From Elusimicrobiota bacterium (GTDB lineage Bacteria; Elusimicrobiota; Elusimicrobia; UBA1565; UBA9628), in NCBI GenBank assembly GCA_027452025.1, contig DAIDHI010000089.1, positions 1 through 44,637 of the forward strand: DNA of 44,637 bases, in the 5' to 3' direction. The notes under the pieces are model-generated. The model did no database searches and had not been told where the DNA came from. It worked only from the letters and a program-made list of their open reading frames with translations. The number at the start of each line of letters is the position of its first letter. Position 1 is the first letter of the stretch. The position numbers and the translations under genes were made by a program. Positions 28,682 to 37,483 of this stretch are shown piece after piece.

Positions 28682-29040
28682 TGCCCGACGCAAAGCCTGA
28701 AGAGACCACGACGGCGGGTGCCGCCACGACCACCGCCGCCGCGTCCGCCGAAGCTCCCAAGCCGGCGGCCGCCGCCCCGTCGCATTCCGCGCCCCGCCGG
28801 CCCGAGATGGGCCGCCGCCGCGCGCCATTCCCGGTCCGCCGCAAGGTGTGCCGGTTCTGCGCCGAGAAGGTCCGCGACATCGACTACAAGCAGATCCAGA
28901 TCCTGCGCACGTTCATGACGGAGAGCGGCAAGATCCTCTCCTCGCGCATCACGGGCAGCTGCGCCAAGCACCAGCGGCAGCTCGCGCGCGCCATCAAGCG
29001 CGCCCGCAACCTGGCCCTCCTGCCCTACGTGGTGAAATAG
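28681..29040 (+). CDS. rpsR: 30S ribosomal protein S18 (bS18) with long N-terminal extension
   Basis: A 119-aa protein, longer than the usual 75-90. The conserved core starts near residue 54 and contains [28 protein letters not shown] and [20 protein letters not shown]. The CxxC with the later Cys-His matches the zinc-type S18. Residues 1-50 form an Ala/Thr/Pro-rich low-complexity extension. A start at the internal ATG 28807 would remove most of it, but the 1-nt overlap with ssb favours the long form. Confidence 0.95.
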   Translation: MPDAKPEETTTAGAATTTAAASAEAPKPAAAAPSHSAPRRPEMGRRRAPFPVRRKVCRFCAEKVRDIDYKQIQILRTFMTESGKILSSRITGSCAKHQRQLARAIKRARNLALLPYVVK

Positions 29041-29042
29041 CC

Positions 29043-29489
29043 ATGAAAGTCATCCTTCGCTCAAACGTCGCCAAGGTCGGCCGCGCCGGAGACGTCAAGG
29101 ACGTGTCCGACGGCTTCGGCCGCAACTTCCTGCTGCCCAAGAAGCTCGCCACGCCGGCCACCCCGGCGGCGCTGGCTCAGTGGGAGAAGGGCAAGGAGAA
29201 GCGCGTCCAGCTCCAGGCCCAGCTGGTCGCCAAGACCAAGGAGCTCGCCGAGAAGATCAACGGCGTGAGCCTTTCCTTCTCGCGCCCGGCGGGCGCCGAG
29301 GGCAAGCTCTTCGGCTCCGTGGGCAAGTCCGACATCGTCAAGAGCCTCAAGACCTGCGGCTTCGAGATCGACAAGCAGACCGTCGTCCTCGAATCCGCCA
29401 TCAAGAAGGTCGGCGAGCACGAGATCGAGCTTCAGCTCCTGCCCGAAGTCAAGGCCTCGATCAAAGTCACCGTCACTCCTCGCGAGTAG
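29043..29489 (+). CDS. rplI: 50S ribosomal protein L9 (bL9)
   Basis: A 148-aa protein with the two-domain bL9 layout. The N-terminal signature is KVGRAGDVKDVSDGFGRNFLLP, then a long linking helix (~45-75) and the C-terminal domain with KLFGSVGKSDIV and KKVGEHEIELQLLPEV. ATG three bases after the rpsR stop. Confidence 0.97.
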   Translation: MKVILRSNVAKVGRAGDVKDVSDGFGRNFLLPKKLATPATPAALAQWEKGKEKRVQLQAQLVAKTKELAEKINGVSLSFSRPAGAEGKLFGSVGKSDIVKSLKTCGFEIDKQTVVLESAIKKVGEHEIELQLLPEVKASIKVTVTPRE

Positions 29490-29507
29490 CCGAGGGCCCA
29501 GCGGCCC

Positions 29508-30926
29508 ATGTCCAATAATCCGGTTCAGCTTCCGCCTCAGGCCCTCGAGGCGGAGATGGCGGTCCTCGGCTCGATGCTCATCGAGCGCGACGCGGTCGAA
29601 AAGGCCGTCGACGTCCTCATCGAGAAGGACTTCTATCAGGACAGCCACCGCAAGATCTTCGCCGCCTGCGTCGAGCTCTACCGCCGCGGCAGCGCCGTGG
29701 ACCTCGTCACGGTGTCGGAGGAGCTCAACAAGACCAAGCTCCTGAGCGACATCGGGGGCGCGACTTATCTCACCGAGCTGCTGCACAAGGTGGCCACGGC
29801 CGCCCACGTCGACTACTACGCCAAGCTCGTCAAGGACAAGGCGCTGCTGCGCGACCTCATCAACGCGGCGACGAGCATCGTCTCCAACGCGTATTCGGCC
29901 GAGAAGGAGACCTCGGAGCTGCTCGACCAGGCCCAGGCCAACATCATGAAGGTGGCCGAGCGCCAGAGCATGCACAGCGTCGCCGAGGCCAAGGACCTGG
30001 CTCATCCGACGCTCGAGCGAATCGAGAAGGCGCACAAGAACAAGTCCAAGGTCACCGGCGTCTCCTCGGGCTTGAACAGCCTGGATTGGATGACGACGGG
30101 CTTTCAGAAGGGGGATTTGGTGCTGCTGGCTGCGCGCCCCAGCCAAGGCAAGACGGCGCTCTGCTTGAACATCGCCTCGAACATCGCCTTGCACCCGAGA
30201 GACCCGAAGCCCGTCCTGATTTTTTCCCTGGAAATGAGCAAGGAATCGATCATGGACCGCTTCATCGCCGCCGAGGCCGGCGTCGACCTCAAGTCCATCA
30301 AGACCGGCTATTTCCCGCGCGAGAAGTGGACGGATCTGACCAACGCGGCCGCGCGGCTGTCCGAGGCGCCTCTGATGATCAGCGACGCCTCGGCGTTGTC
30401 GGTGCTCAGCGTCCGGTCCATCGCCCGGCAATGCGTGGCCGAGCAGCGCCGGCGGGGCAAGGAGTTGGGCATCGTCATTATCGACTATCTCCAGCTCATG
30501 CGCGGCTCGTCCTTCCGCACCGAAAGCCGCCAGCAGGAGGTCTCGGAGATCTCCCGCGGGCTCAAGGGCTTGGCGCGCGACCTCCAGCTGCCCGTCTTGG
30601 CGCTCTCCCAGCTCTCGCGCCGGACCGAGGAAAAGGGCCGCACCGACGGCCGCCCCCAGCTTTCCGACCTGCGCGAGTCGGGCGCTCTCGAGCAGGACGC
30701 CGACTTGGTCATGTTCATCTACCGCGAGGCCCAATACAAGCAGAACGACCCGACCGTCGACGACCGCAAGGCGGAGATCATCGTCGCCAAGAACCGGCAA
30801 GGCCCCACGGGGACGGCCGACGTGCAGTTCCTCAGGCACCTGACCAAGTTCGTGGACGCGACGACGGAACAGGAGCCGGAAGGCGGCGCCGCCGTCATCG
30901 AAGACGCGCAGACCGCCTTCTCGTAA
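29508..30926 (+). CDS. dnaB: replicative DNA helicase DnaB
   Basis: Hexameric 5'-3' helicase of the replication fork. The protein has 472 aa. The N-terminal domain (EAEMAVLGSMLIERDAVEKAV) is followed by a linker helix and the RecA-like domain from ~180, with Walker A ARPSQGKTA at 209-217, Walker B region IVIIDYLQLM and the SQLSRRTEEK loop. No intein is present; the gene is of normal length. Last gene of the rpsF operon, directly followed by a terminator. Confidence 0.98.
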   Translation: MSNNPVQLPPQALEAEMAVLGSMLIERDAVEKAVDVLIEKDFYQDSHRKIFAACVELYRRGSAVDLVTVSEELNKTKLLSDIGGATYLTELLHKVATAAHVDYYAKLVKDKALLRDLINAATSIVSNAYSAEKETSELLDQAQANIMKVAERQSMHSVAEAKDLAHPTLERIEKAHKNKSKVTGVSSGLNSLDWMTTGFQKGDLVLLAARPSQGKTALCLNIASNIALHPRDPKPVLIFSLEMSKESIMDRFIAAEAGVDLKSIKTGYFPREKWTDLTNAAARLSEAPLMISDASALSVLSVRSIARQCVAEQRRRGKELGIVIIDYLQLMRGSSFRTESRQQEVSEISRGLKGLARDLQLPVLALSQLSRRTEEKGRTDGRPQLSDLRESGALEQDADLVMFIYREAQYKQNDPTVDDRKAEIIVAKNRQGPTGTADVQFLRHLTKFVDATTEQEPEGGAAVIEDAQTAFS

Positions 30927-30927
30927 G

Positions 30928-30952
30928 GCCTGGCGCTCGGCGCCGGCTTTTT
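30928..30952 (+). terminator. intrinsic terminator after dnaB
   Basis: The stem GCC-(T bulge)-GGCGC pairs with GCGCC-GGC around a TCG loop, followed by five T. It begins one base after the dnaB TAA and ends 14 bp before alr, closing the rpsF operon. Confidence 0.75.
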
Positions 30953-30966
30953 GAGAATATTTCCCT

Positions 30967-32085
30967 ATGACGCTGGCCGCCGCGGCCGTCACTCGGCGTT
31001 TCTTCCGCCCGACCTGGGCCGAGATCGACTTGGAAGCCTTGCGCCGCAACCTCTCGAAGCTGCGCGACAAGGCCGCCGGGGCCCAGGTCATGTTCGTGGT
31101 CAAGGCCAACGCTTACGGGCACGGCGCCGCGGAGTGCGCGCGGGCCGCCGAGCGCCTCGCCGATTGGCTGGGCGTGTCCTGCGTCGAGGAGGGCATCGCG
31201 CTTCGCGAAGCCGGGCTCAAGCAGCCGATTCTGGTCCTCGGCAGCCTCTACCCCTTCGAGAGCTTCCTGGCGGCGGCGGAATTCGGCCTGACGCCGACGG
31301 TGGCCAGCCTCTCCGCGGCCCAGGCGCTCGGCGAGGCCGCGAAGACCGTCGGAAGACGGCTGTCCTGCCATCTCAAGGTGGAGACGGGCATGGGCCGCAT
31401 CGGCATGAGCCCTGCGGCCGCCGGGGCCGTCGCTCGATTCGTCGCCGGGGACCGCGGCCTGCGCATCGAAGGGGCCTACACTCATCTTGCCCGGGCCGAG
31501 GACGGCCCCGAGGCTTCGCGGGCCCAGATGAGCCTGTTCGGGCAGGCCGTGGAGCAGATCGCGCGGGAGGCGGGGCCCGTCGAGCTGCGGCATGCCGCCA
31601 ACTCCGCGGCGGCCGTCCGCTTCCCGTGGGCGCGCCTCGACCTGATCCGCCCCGGGCTGGCCGTCTACGGCCTCTATCCCGGCTTCGAGCCGGTCCTGTC
31701 GCTGAAATCCCGGGTGGTCTTCCTGAAGTATCTGCCCAAGGGCGCGACGGTGAGCTATGGGGGCGCGTTTCGCTGCAAGAAGGCCTCGCGCGTCGCCACG
31801 ATCCCGATCGGCTACGCCGACGGGCTTTCGCGAGGGCTGTCGGGCAAGGGCTGGGCGCTGGTGCGCGGCCGCCGCTGCCGCATCGCCGGGCGCGTCACGA
31901 TGGACATGACGATGCTCGACGTCACCGACCTGCCCGAGGTCCGCGTGGGCGACGAGGTCGTCTTCATCGGGCGTCAGGGGGGGGCGGAGATCCCGGCGGC
32001 GGAGCTCGCCCGCGAGCTCAAGACGATACCCTACGAGATCGCCTGCGGCGTTTCCGCCCGGGTTCCCCGCGTCTGCCGCGGTTAA
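30967..32085 (+). CDS. alr: alanine racemase
   Basis: PLP enzyme making D-alanine for peptidoglycan. The protein has 372 aa. The PLP lysine is K46 in VVKANAYGHGA. The catalytic tyrosine on the other face is Y264 in VSYGGAF, followed by IPIGYADGLSRGLS. The C-terminal beta-domain has GRVTMDMTMLDVT. The ATG lies 14 bp after the dnaB terminator, and an AT-rich GAGAATAT segment precedes it, so it probably has its own, nearly leaderless, promoter. Confidence 0.97.
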   Translation: MTLAAAAVTRRFFRPTWAEIDLEALRRNLSKLRDKAAGAQVMFVVKANAYGHGAAECARAAERLADWLGVSCVEEGIALREAGLKQPILVLGSLYPFESFLAAAEFGLTPTVASLSAAQALGEAAKTVGRRLSCHLKVETGMGRIGMSPAAAGAVARFVAGDRGLRIEGAYTHLARAEDGPEASRAQMSLFGQAVEQIAREAGPVELRHAANSAAAVRFPWARLDLIRPGLAVYGLYPGFEPVLSLKSRVVFLKYLPKGATVSYGGAFRCKKASRVATIPIGYADGLSRGLSGKGWALVRGRRCRIAGRVTMDMTMLDVTDLPEVRVGDEVVFIGRQGGAEIPAAELARELKTIPYEIACGVSARVPRVCRG

Positions 32086-32114
32086 CCTCTCCGGACCCGG
32101 ATTCGGCTTATATT

Positions 32115-32123
32115 TGTTAGACT
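32115..32123 (+). promoter_or_regulatory. candidate extended -10 promoter of mlaE
   Basis: TGT-TAGACT, the same extended -10 sequence type as at panE, in an AT-rich patch. The leader would be ~12 nt, with GGAAG just before the ATG at 32142. A nearby TATATT (32109-32114) is an alternative. Confidence 0.4.
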
Positions 32124-32141
32124 CTTCGTCACGGAAGCGTC

Positions 32142-32933
32142 ATGACTACCGCCTTGTTCACGTGGGTCGGCGAAAGCCTCTTCGGTATCTTCGAGGGAGC
32201 GGGCCAGTTCACCTTTCTGGTGCGCTCGACCATCCAGTGGCTGGGCCGCCGCAGCATCGAGGGCCGGCAGACCCTCGTCCAGATCGTGCGTATCGGCATC
32301 GACTCGATGCCGGTCGTGCTGCTGACGTCTTTTTTCACCGGGATGGTGCTCGCGCTCGAGATGGGACAGACTTCGCAGCATTTCTTCAACGAGCCGCTGT
32401 TCATCGGCACCGTCGTCTCCTTCGCCATCGTCATGGAGCTCGGCCCCGTGATGACGGCGATCGTCGTCGCCGGCCGCGCGGGCGCCGCCATCGCCGCCGA
32501 GCTCGGCACGATGAGGGTCACCGAGCAGGTGGACGCACTCTACACGCTCGGCACCGACCCGGTCCGCTACTTGGTCATCCCGCGCGTGCTCGCCTTTCTC
32601 GCCGTCTTGCCTTTCCTGACGGTCATGGCGGACTTTTCCGGCATCATCGGCGGCTATTTCGTCGCGGCTTCCAAGATGCACGTGCCGCCCAACGTCTACT
32701 GGCACGACATCATCGACAACATGTTGCCGCGCCATTTCTGGCACGGCTATCTCAAGACCTACGTCTTCGCGACGTCGGTCTCCTTCATATGCTGCTACAA
32801 GGGGATCACCACGCGCGGCGGCGCCGAGGGCGTGGGCCGCTCCACGACGGCGGCCGTCGTCATGAGCATGGTCTCCGTGCTGGTGCTCGATTATTTCGCC
32901 ACGGCCGTGCTCAACGCCTTGGGGATCACCTGA
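32142..32933 (+). CDS. mlaE: MlaE-family lipid transport permease
   Basis: Inner-membrane permease of the Mla/MCE phospholipid transporter. The 263 aa have five or six membrane helices. The family signature is clear: MPVVLLTSFFTGMVLALE, then ELGPVMTAIVVAGRAGAAIAAELGTMRVTEQVDAL with the conserved EQ-DAL turn, and a C-terminal SMVSVLVLDYF helix. It heads mlaE-mlaF-mlaD, each gene separated by 0 or 1 bases. It supports an outer membrane in this organism. Confidence 0.95.
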   Translation: MTTALFTWVGESLFGIFEGAGQFTFLVRSTIQWLGRRSIEGRQTLVQIVRIGIDSMPVVLLTSFFTGMVLALEMGQTSQHFFNEPLFIGTVVSFAIVMELGPVMTAIVVAGRAGAAIAAELGTMRVTEQVDALYTLGTDPVRYLVIPRVLAFLAVLPFLTVMADFSGIIGGYFVAASKMHVPPNVYWHDIIDNMLPRHFWHGYLKTYVFATSVSFICCYKGITTRGGAEGVGRSTTAAVVMSMVSVLVLDYFATAVLNALGIT

Positions 32934-32934
32934 G

Positions 32935-33732
32935 ATGATCGAGGCGAAGGGCGTCGTCAAGCGCTTCGGCGACCGCACCATTTTGCGCGGCGTGGACCTG
33001 ACCGTCGAGCAGGGAGAGACGCTGTGCATCATCGGGGGCTCCGGCTGCGGCAAGAGCACTTTCCTCAAGTGCGTCATCGGCCTCCTGCGCCCGGACGAGG
33101 GCCGCGTCACCGTCGACGGCCTCGACATCGCCGAGATGAACGAGGAGACTCGGATCGGCGATTACCGCCGCCGCTTCGGCTACCTTTTCCAGGAGGCGGC
33201 GCTTTTCGACTCCATGACGGTCTGGGAAAACGTGACGTTCGGCCTGCGCTACCTGACCCGCACCGACCCGTCGAAATTCCGCAGCATCGCCAAGGACAAA
33301 TTGGCGCTGGTCGGTCTCAAGGACATCGAGGACTTCAAGCCCGCCGAGTTGTCGGGAGGCATGAAAAAAAGAGTGGGGCTGGCCCGGGCCATCGCGGCCG
33401 AACCGTCTTATATTTTGTATGATGAGCCCACGACGGGGCTGGATCCGATCATGTCGGACGTCATCAACGACCTGATCCTCGACCTGCAAAAGCAGCTCAA
33501 GGTCACTTCGATCGTCGTCACGCACGACATGAAATCGGCCTACAAGATTGCGAGCCGGATAGCGATGCTGCACGAAGGCCGCGTCCTCGAGTCGGCGCCT
33601 CCCGAGGCCATCAAGCGCAGCGAAAATCCTTACGTCCACCAGTTCGTCGAGGGCCTGAGCCAGGGGCCCATCAAGATGAAGCTCAAGGACTACGAGCCGG
33701 ACGCCGCCGCCAGGCAAGGAACCGCCGGCTAG
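32935..33732 (+). CDS. mlaF: MlaF-family ABC transporter ATPase
   Basis: ATPase of the Mla lipid transporter. The protein has 265 aa: Walker A GGSGCGKST at 34-42, Q-loop in YLFQEAALFDSMTV, signature LSGGMKKRV and Walker B ILYDEPTTGLDPI. The FQ-AALFDS-T segment is typical of MlaF rather than of general importers. Its TAG directly abuts the mlaD ATG. Confidence 0.95.
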   Translation: MIEAKGVVKRFGDRTILRGVDLTVEQGETLCIIGGSGCGKSTFLKCVIGLLRPDEGRVTVDGLDIAEMNEETRIGDYRRRFGYLFQEAALFDSMTVWENVTFGLRYLTRTDPSKFRSIAKDKLALVGLKDIEDFKPAELSGGMKKRVGLARAIAAEPSYILYDEPTTGLDPIMSDVINDLILDLQKQLKVTSIVVTHDMKSAYKIASRIAMLHEGRVLESAPPEAIKRSENPYVHQFVEGLSQGPIKMKLKDYEPDAAARQGTAG

Positions 33733-35076
33733 ATGTCCCTGGAAACCAAAGTCGGAGCGTTCGTCGTCTCCGGCCTCGTGCTCATCGCCACCGCGATCTT
33801 CCTGCTCGGCAACTATACCCTCCAGCGGCGCTACACGATCTACGCCACGTTCAACGACGTGGCCAACCTCACCAAGAACTCGCCGGTGAAGCTCTCCGGC
33901 GTCGAGGTCGGGCAGGTCAAGGACATCCAGCTCGTCGACAGCTATGCCAGGGTGGTCATGACCATTCGCGAGGACGTCAAAATCTACCGCGACGCCGACT
34001 TCACGATCGGCACGACGGGCATCATCGGCTCGAAGTACCTTCAGATCGACCAGGGCCATCCGGAGGCCGGCGTCATCGAGCCGGGCACGACCGTGCAGGG
34101 GACCAACCCGGTCGACATCCAGAAAGCCCTCACCAAGGCGCTCAACAGCCTTCAGAGCTTGATGGCGGATCTCAATGCTCCCGGGCCGCGCGGCTCGTTG
34201 ACGCAGAACCTGCGCGAGACGGTGGCCGACCTGCGGGAGATGACGGCCAATCTCAACGACCTCATCGCCACCACCAAGCCCAACCTCGAGCACGCCATGG
34301 CGCGCGCCGACGACATCTCGGCCAAGCTCGACTCCGTCCTGGCCCACACCGACGCGACCATGGCGGCGCTGTCCACTTCTTCGGGCACCGTCGGGGCCCT
34401 GCTGCACGACCAGAAGGTCAAGCAGGACGTCACCGAGACGATCGCCTCGGTCAAGGACGCCGCCGAGACGGCCAAGGACGCCTTGAGCCGCATCAATCAG
34501 TTCCACATCTACTGGAACTACGACTGGCGCTATGAGAGCGCGATTCAGGGGGCCAAGTCGGACCTCGGCCTCAAGATCGTGCCGCGGCCGGGACACTACT
34601 ACTACGCGGGCGTCGAGAACCTCGGCAGCCCCAGCAACATGGCCAAGCACGGCAACGACTACGAGAAGCTCAACACGGTGGACGGCCTTCTGGGCTTCGA
34701 GCGCGGGCCCTTCGATCTGGCCGTCGGCGCCATCCGCTCGGCCGGCGGCGGACGCCTGACCGTCACGCCCTTTTACACCAGCGACTTCGGCAAGCGCTTC
34801 AGCGTCTTCGGCCAGGCCTATAACTTCGGCCGCAACATCGTCATCGACGGCCGGACCTTCAACAAGCCCGACTACGACGTCGGATTGCTCGCGCGCATCA
34901 ACCGCTTCTTCGGAATCGGCGCCCGCGTCGAGGATCTGGCCGAGACCAAGCGCTTCGAGGCCTGGGGCAAGGTCAACTTCGAGGACAAGGACATCGCCTA
35001 CCTCTTCGGCCTGACCACCTTCGCGGCCGCCGGCACCAAGGGACGCAGCGCCAACCACGAGGGCAGCAGCCCCTGA
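33733..35076 (+). CDS. mlaD: MlaD/MCE-domain protein with beta-rich C-terminal domain
   Basis: Periplasmic lipid-binding MCE protein anchored in the inner membrane. It has 447 aa, far above the ~180 of E. coli MlaD. Membrane anchor at 10-27, one MCE domain at ~35-125 (LTKNSPVKLSGVEVGQVKDI, IGTTGIIGSKYLQI), helical segment ~130-255 rich in Asp and Leu heptads, then from ~256 to 445 alternating aromatic/polar strands (e.g. YYYAGVENLG, GRLTVTPFYTSDF, FSVFGQAYNFG). The last part looks like an outer-membrane beta-sheet or barrel rather than a linker. No separate mlaC or mlaA is seen nearby. Confidence 0.9.
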   Translation: MSLETKVGAFVVSGLVLIATAIFLLGNYTLQRRYTIYATFNDVANLTKNSPVKLSGVEVGQVKDIQLVDSYARVVMTIREDVKIYRDADFTIGTTGIIGSKYLQIDQGHPEAGVIEPGTTVQGTNPVDIQKALTKALNSLQSLMADLNAPGPRGSLTQNLRETVADLREMTANLNDLIATTKPNLEHAMARADDISAKLDSVLAHTDATMAALSTSSGTVGALLHDQKVKQDVTETIASVKDAAETAKDALSRINQFHIYWNYDWRYESAIQGAKSDLGLKIVPRPGHYYYAGVENLGSPSNMAKHGNDYEKLNTVDGLLGFERGPFDLAVGAIRSAGGGRLTVTPFYTSDFGKRFSVFGQAYNFGRNIVIDGRTFNKPDYDVGLLARINRFFGIGARVEDLAETKRFEAWGKVNFEDKDIAYLFGLTTFAAAGTKGRSANHEGSSP

Positions 35077-35078
35077 TC

Positions 35079-36497
35079 ATGGCCCGCTTGAAGACCGTCT
35101 ATCGCTGCCAGGAGTGCGGCTACGCGGCTCCCAAGTGGATGGGGCAGTGCCCCGACTGCTCGGCCTGGAACACGCTCATCGAGGAGGTCGTCGAGTCGAG
35201 GCCGGACGGCTTGGCTTCGGCCCCGGGGACCGGCCCGGCGCGCATGATGACGCAGTTTAGCTCCGAGGTCGTGGCGCTTTCCCAGGTCAAGGCCGACTCC
35301 GAGCGCCGCCGCTCTTGCGGGCTGCCCGAGCTCGACCGGCTGCTCGGAGGCGGCATCGTCGCGGGGCAGGTCGTGCTCCTGGCGGGGGCTCCGGGCATCG
35401 GCAAGTCCACGCTCATGCTGCAGGCCGCCGCCCGCCTGGCGGCCGGAGGGAAGGTCCTCTACGCCTCGGGCGAGGAATCGCTCAAGCAGGTATCATCGCG
35501 CGCCAAGCGCCTGGGGCTCTCGGCTGAAACGCTCTTCCTGCTCTCCGAGACGAGCCTGGCCAAGATCGCCCAGCACGCGGAAAAGCTGGGCCCCGACGTG
35601 CTGGTGATCGACTCCATCCAGACCGTCTATCATCCCGAGTTGACGTCGAGCCCGGGCTCCGTCGCGCAGGTTCGCGAGTGCGCCGGCGAGCTGCTGCGGC
35701 TGGCCAAGAAGAGCGACACGGCCGTCTTTTTGCTCGGGCACGTGACCAAGGACGGGGCGCTGGCCGGCCCCAAGGTCCTCGAGCATATCGTCGACACCGT
35801 CCTCTATTTCGACTCCGAGCGCCACGACCTGCTTCGGGTCCTGCGCGCGCACAAGAACCGCTTCGGCCCCACCGACGAGACCGGCCTCTTCGAGATGGCC
35901 GAGACGGGCCTCAAGGAAGTGCGCGACGCCGCCTCTTTCTTCATCGCCGACCGGGTGGAGCGGCCGAGCGCGGGGCGGGCGGTGTCGGTGACGCTGGAGG
36001 GCTCCCGGCCCATGCTCGTCGAGACGCAGTCGCTGGTGGTCTCGACGCGCTATCCGCTGCCGCGCCGCATGGCCACGGGCCTGGACCTGAACCGCGTGCT
36101 GGTCCTGCTCGCCGCCATGGAGAAGCACCTGCGCCTGCGCCTGGAGGACAAAGACGTCTTCGTCAGCCTGGCCGGAGGCGTGCGCCTCAAGGACCCCGCG
36201 CTGGACCTGGCCTTGTGCATGGCGGTGCTCAGCTGCGCCAAGGACGCTCCCCTGCCCGCCGATTGGGTGATGATCGGCGAGGTGGGCCTCTTGGGCGAGA
36301 TCAGCCGGGTCCCGCATCTCGAAAGCCGCTTGAAAGAGGCGGCCAAGGCCGGCTTTCGCAAGGCCCTGGTGCCGCAGCGGGCCTTGAAGGACCTGCCGCG
36401 CGGGCTCGGCCTCGAGCTCCAGGGAGCGGCGGACCTTTCGGACGCGGCCTCGATTTTCGTGGAACTCGACCACAAAGCCAAGGAGTTGTCGCCATGA
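35079..36497 (+). CDS. radA: DNA repair protein RadA
   Basis: RecA-like ATPase that aids branch migration in recombination. The 472-aa protein has the complete architecture: zinc finger C10-C13...C24-C27, Walker A GAPGIGKST at 103-111, the RadA-specific KNRFG motif in HKNRFGPTDETGLF, and a C-terminal Lon-like domain (VLLAAMEKHLRLRLEDKDVFVSLAGGVRLKDP). The ATG lies 2 nt after mlaD, and its TGA overlaps the next gene, so it shares a transcript with genes of unrelated function. Confidence 0.97.
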   Translation: MARLKTVYRCQECGYAAPKWMGQCPDCSAWNTLIEEVVESRPDGLASAPGTGPARMMTQFSSEVVALSQVKADSERRRSCGLPELDRLLGGGIVAGQVVLLAGAPGIGKSTLMLQAAARLAAGGKVLYASGEESLKQVSSRAKRLGLSAETLFLLSETSLAKIAQHAEKLGPDVLVIDSIQTVYHPELTSSPGSVAQVRECAGELLRLAKKSDTAVFLLGHVTKDGALAGPKVLEHIVDTVLYFDSERHDLLRVLRAHKNRFGPTDETGLFEMAETGLKEVRDAASFFIADRVERPSAGRAVSVTLEGSRPMLVETQSLVVSTRYPLPRRMATGLDLNRVLVLLAAMEKHLRLRLEDKDVFVSLAGGVRLKDPALDLALCMAVLSCAKDAPLPADWVMIGEVGLLGEISRVPHLESRLKEAAKAGFRKALVPQRALKDLPRGLGLELQGAADLSDAASIFVELDHKAKELSP

Positions 36498-37483
36498 GCA
36501 TCTGGTTCTTCAGGGCGTTCGTCATCCTGGCCTGCCCGGCCATCGTCTACTTCCAGATCACGCGCTCCGTCAAGGGCGCGGCGCTCGGTCTGGCCGTCGG
36601 AGCCTTGATCGTGATCTTCGAGATGCTGATCGCCGGCATCAACCTGCTGACGATGATCTCCGGCATCCTCGGGGCCTCGGTGGGCATCATCGTCGCCAAG
36701 CTCCTCGATTACACCGTGTTTCAGATCGGCAACGAGGCCCTCTACTCCGCGTGGGATAAGTATGCCGTGCTGCGCTACTTCGCCCTGGGAATCCTCGGCA
36801 TGATCATCGCCGTGCGCAAATTCCCGGAATTCGACGACCTCGACAAGGACATCCTCAAGATGGGCAAGCGCCGCGGCGCCGACATGAAGCTCCTCGACAC
36901 CAGCGCGATCATCGACGGGCGGGTCATCGACATCAGCGAGACCAAGTTCCTCTCCGGCACGCTGGTCGTGCCCCGCTTCGTCCTCAACGAGCTTCACCGG
37001 CTGGCCGACTCCCAGGACTCCCTCAAGCGCGCCCGCGGGCGCCGCGGCCTGGACATCCTGGCCCGCCTGCAGGAAAACCCCGACGTCCCGGTCAAGATCC
37101 TGGACAAGGACGTCGCGGATATCCCGGACGTCGACGGCAAGATCGTGCGCCTGGCCCGCGACATGGGCGCCAAGGTGATCACGACGGACTTCAATATGAA
37201 CAAGATGGCTGCGCTCGAGAGCGTGGTCTGCTTGAACGTCAACGACCTGGGGACGGCTCTCAAGCCGGTCGTGCTGCCCGGCGAATCGATGTCGCTGTTC
37301 GTCATGAAGGAAGGCAAGGAGCGCGAGCAGGGCATCGCCTATCTCGACGACGGCACGATGGTCGTCATCGAGGACGGCCGCAAGCACATCGGCAAGCGCG
37401 TCGAGGTCGGCGTGACCTCGATCCTCCAGACGTCGGCCGGGCGGATGATCTTCGCCAAGTCCCGCGGGGAGAAGGCCGCGTGA
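36494..37483 (+). CDS. YacL-like integral membrane PIN-TRAM protein
   Basis: A 329-aa protein with three to four N-terminal membrane helices (~4-20, 26-47, 52-71, 92-107), a PIN nuclease domain from ~131 with acidic residues D135 (LLDTSAIIDGR), E166 and D232, and a C-terminal TRAM RNA-binding domain (~262-325). This order is that of B. subtilis YacL-type proteins, which often lie next to radA and ispD, as here. RNase activity is probable from the intact acidic residues; the target is unknown. ATGA overlap with radA. Confidence 0.93.
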   Translation: MSIWFFRAFVILACPAIVYFQITRSVKGAALGLAVGALIVIFEMLIAGINLLTMISGILGASVGIIVAKLLDYTVFQIGNEALYSAWDKYAVLRYFALGILGMIIAVRKFPEFDDLDKDILKMGKRRGADMKLLDTSAIIDGRVIDISETKFLSGTLVVPRFVLNELHRLADSQDSLKRARGRRGLDILARLQENPDVPVKILDKDVADIPDVDGKIVRLARDMGAKVITTDFNMNKMAALESVVCLNVNDLGTALKPVVLPGESMSLFVMKEGKEREQGIAYLDDGTMVVIEDGRKHIGKRVEVGVTSILQTSAGRMIFAKSRGEKAA

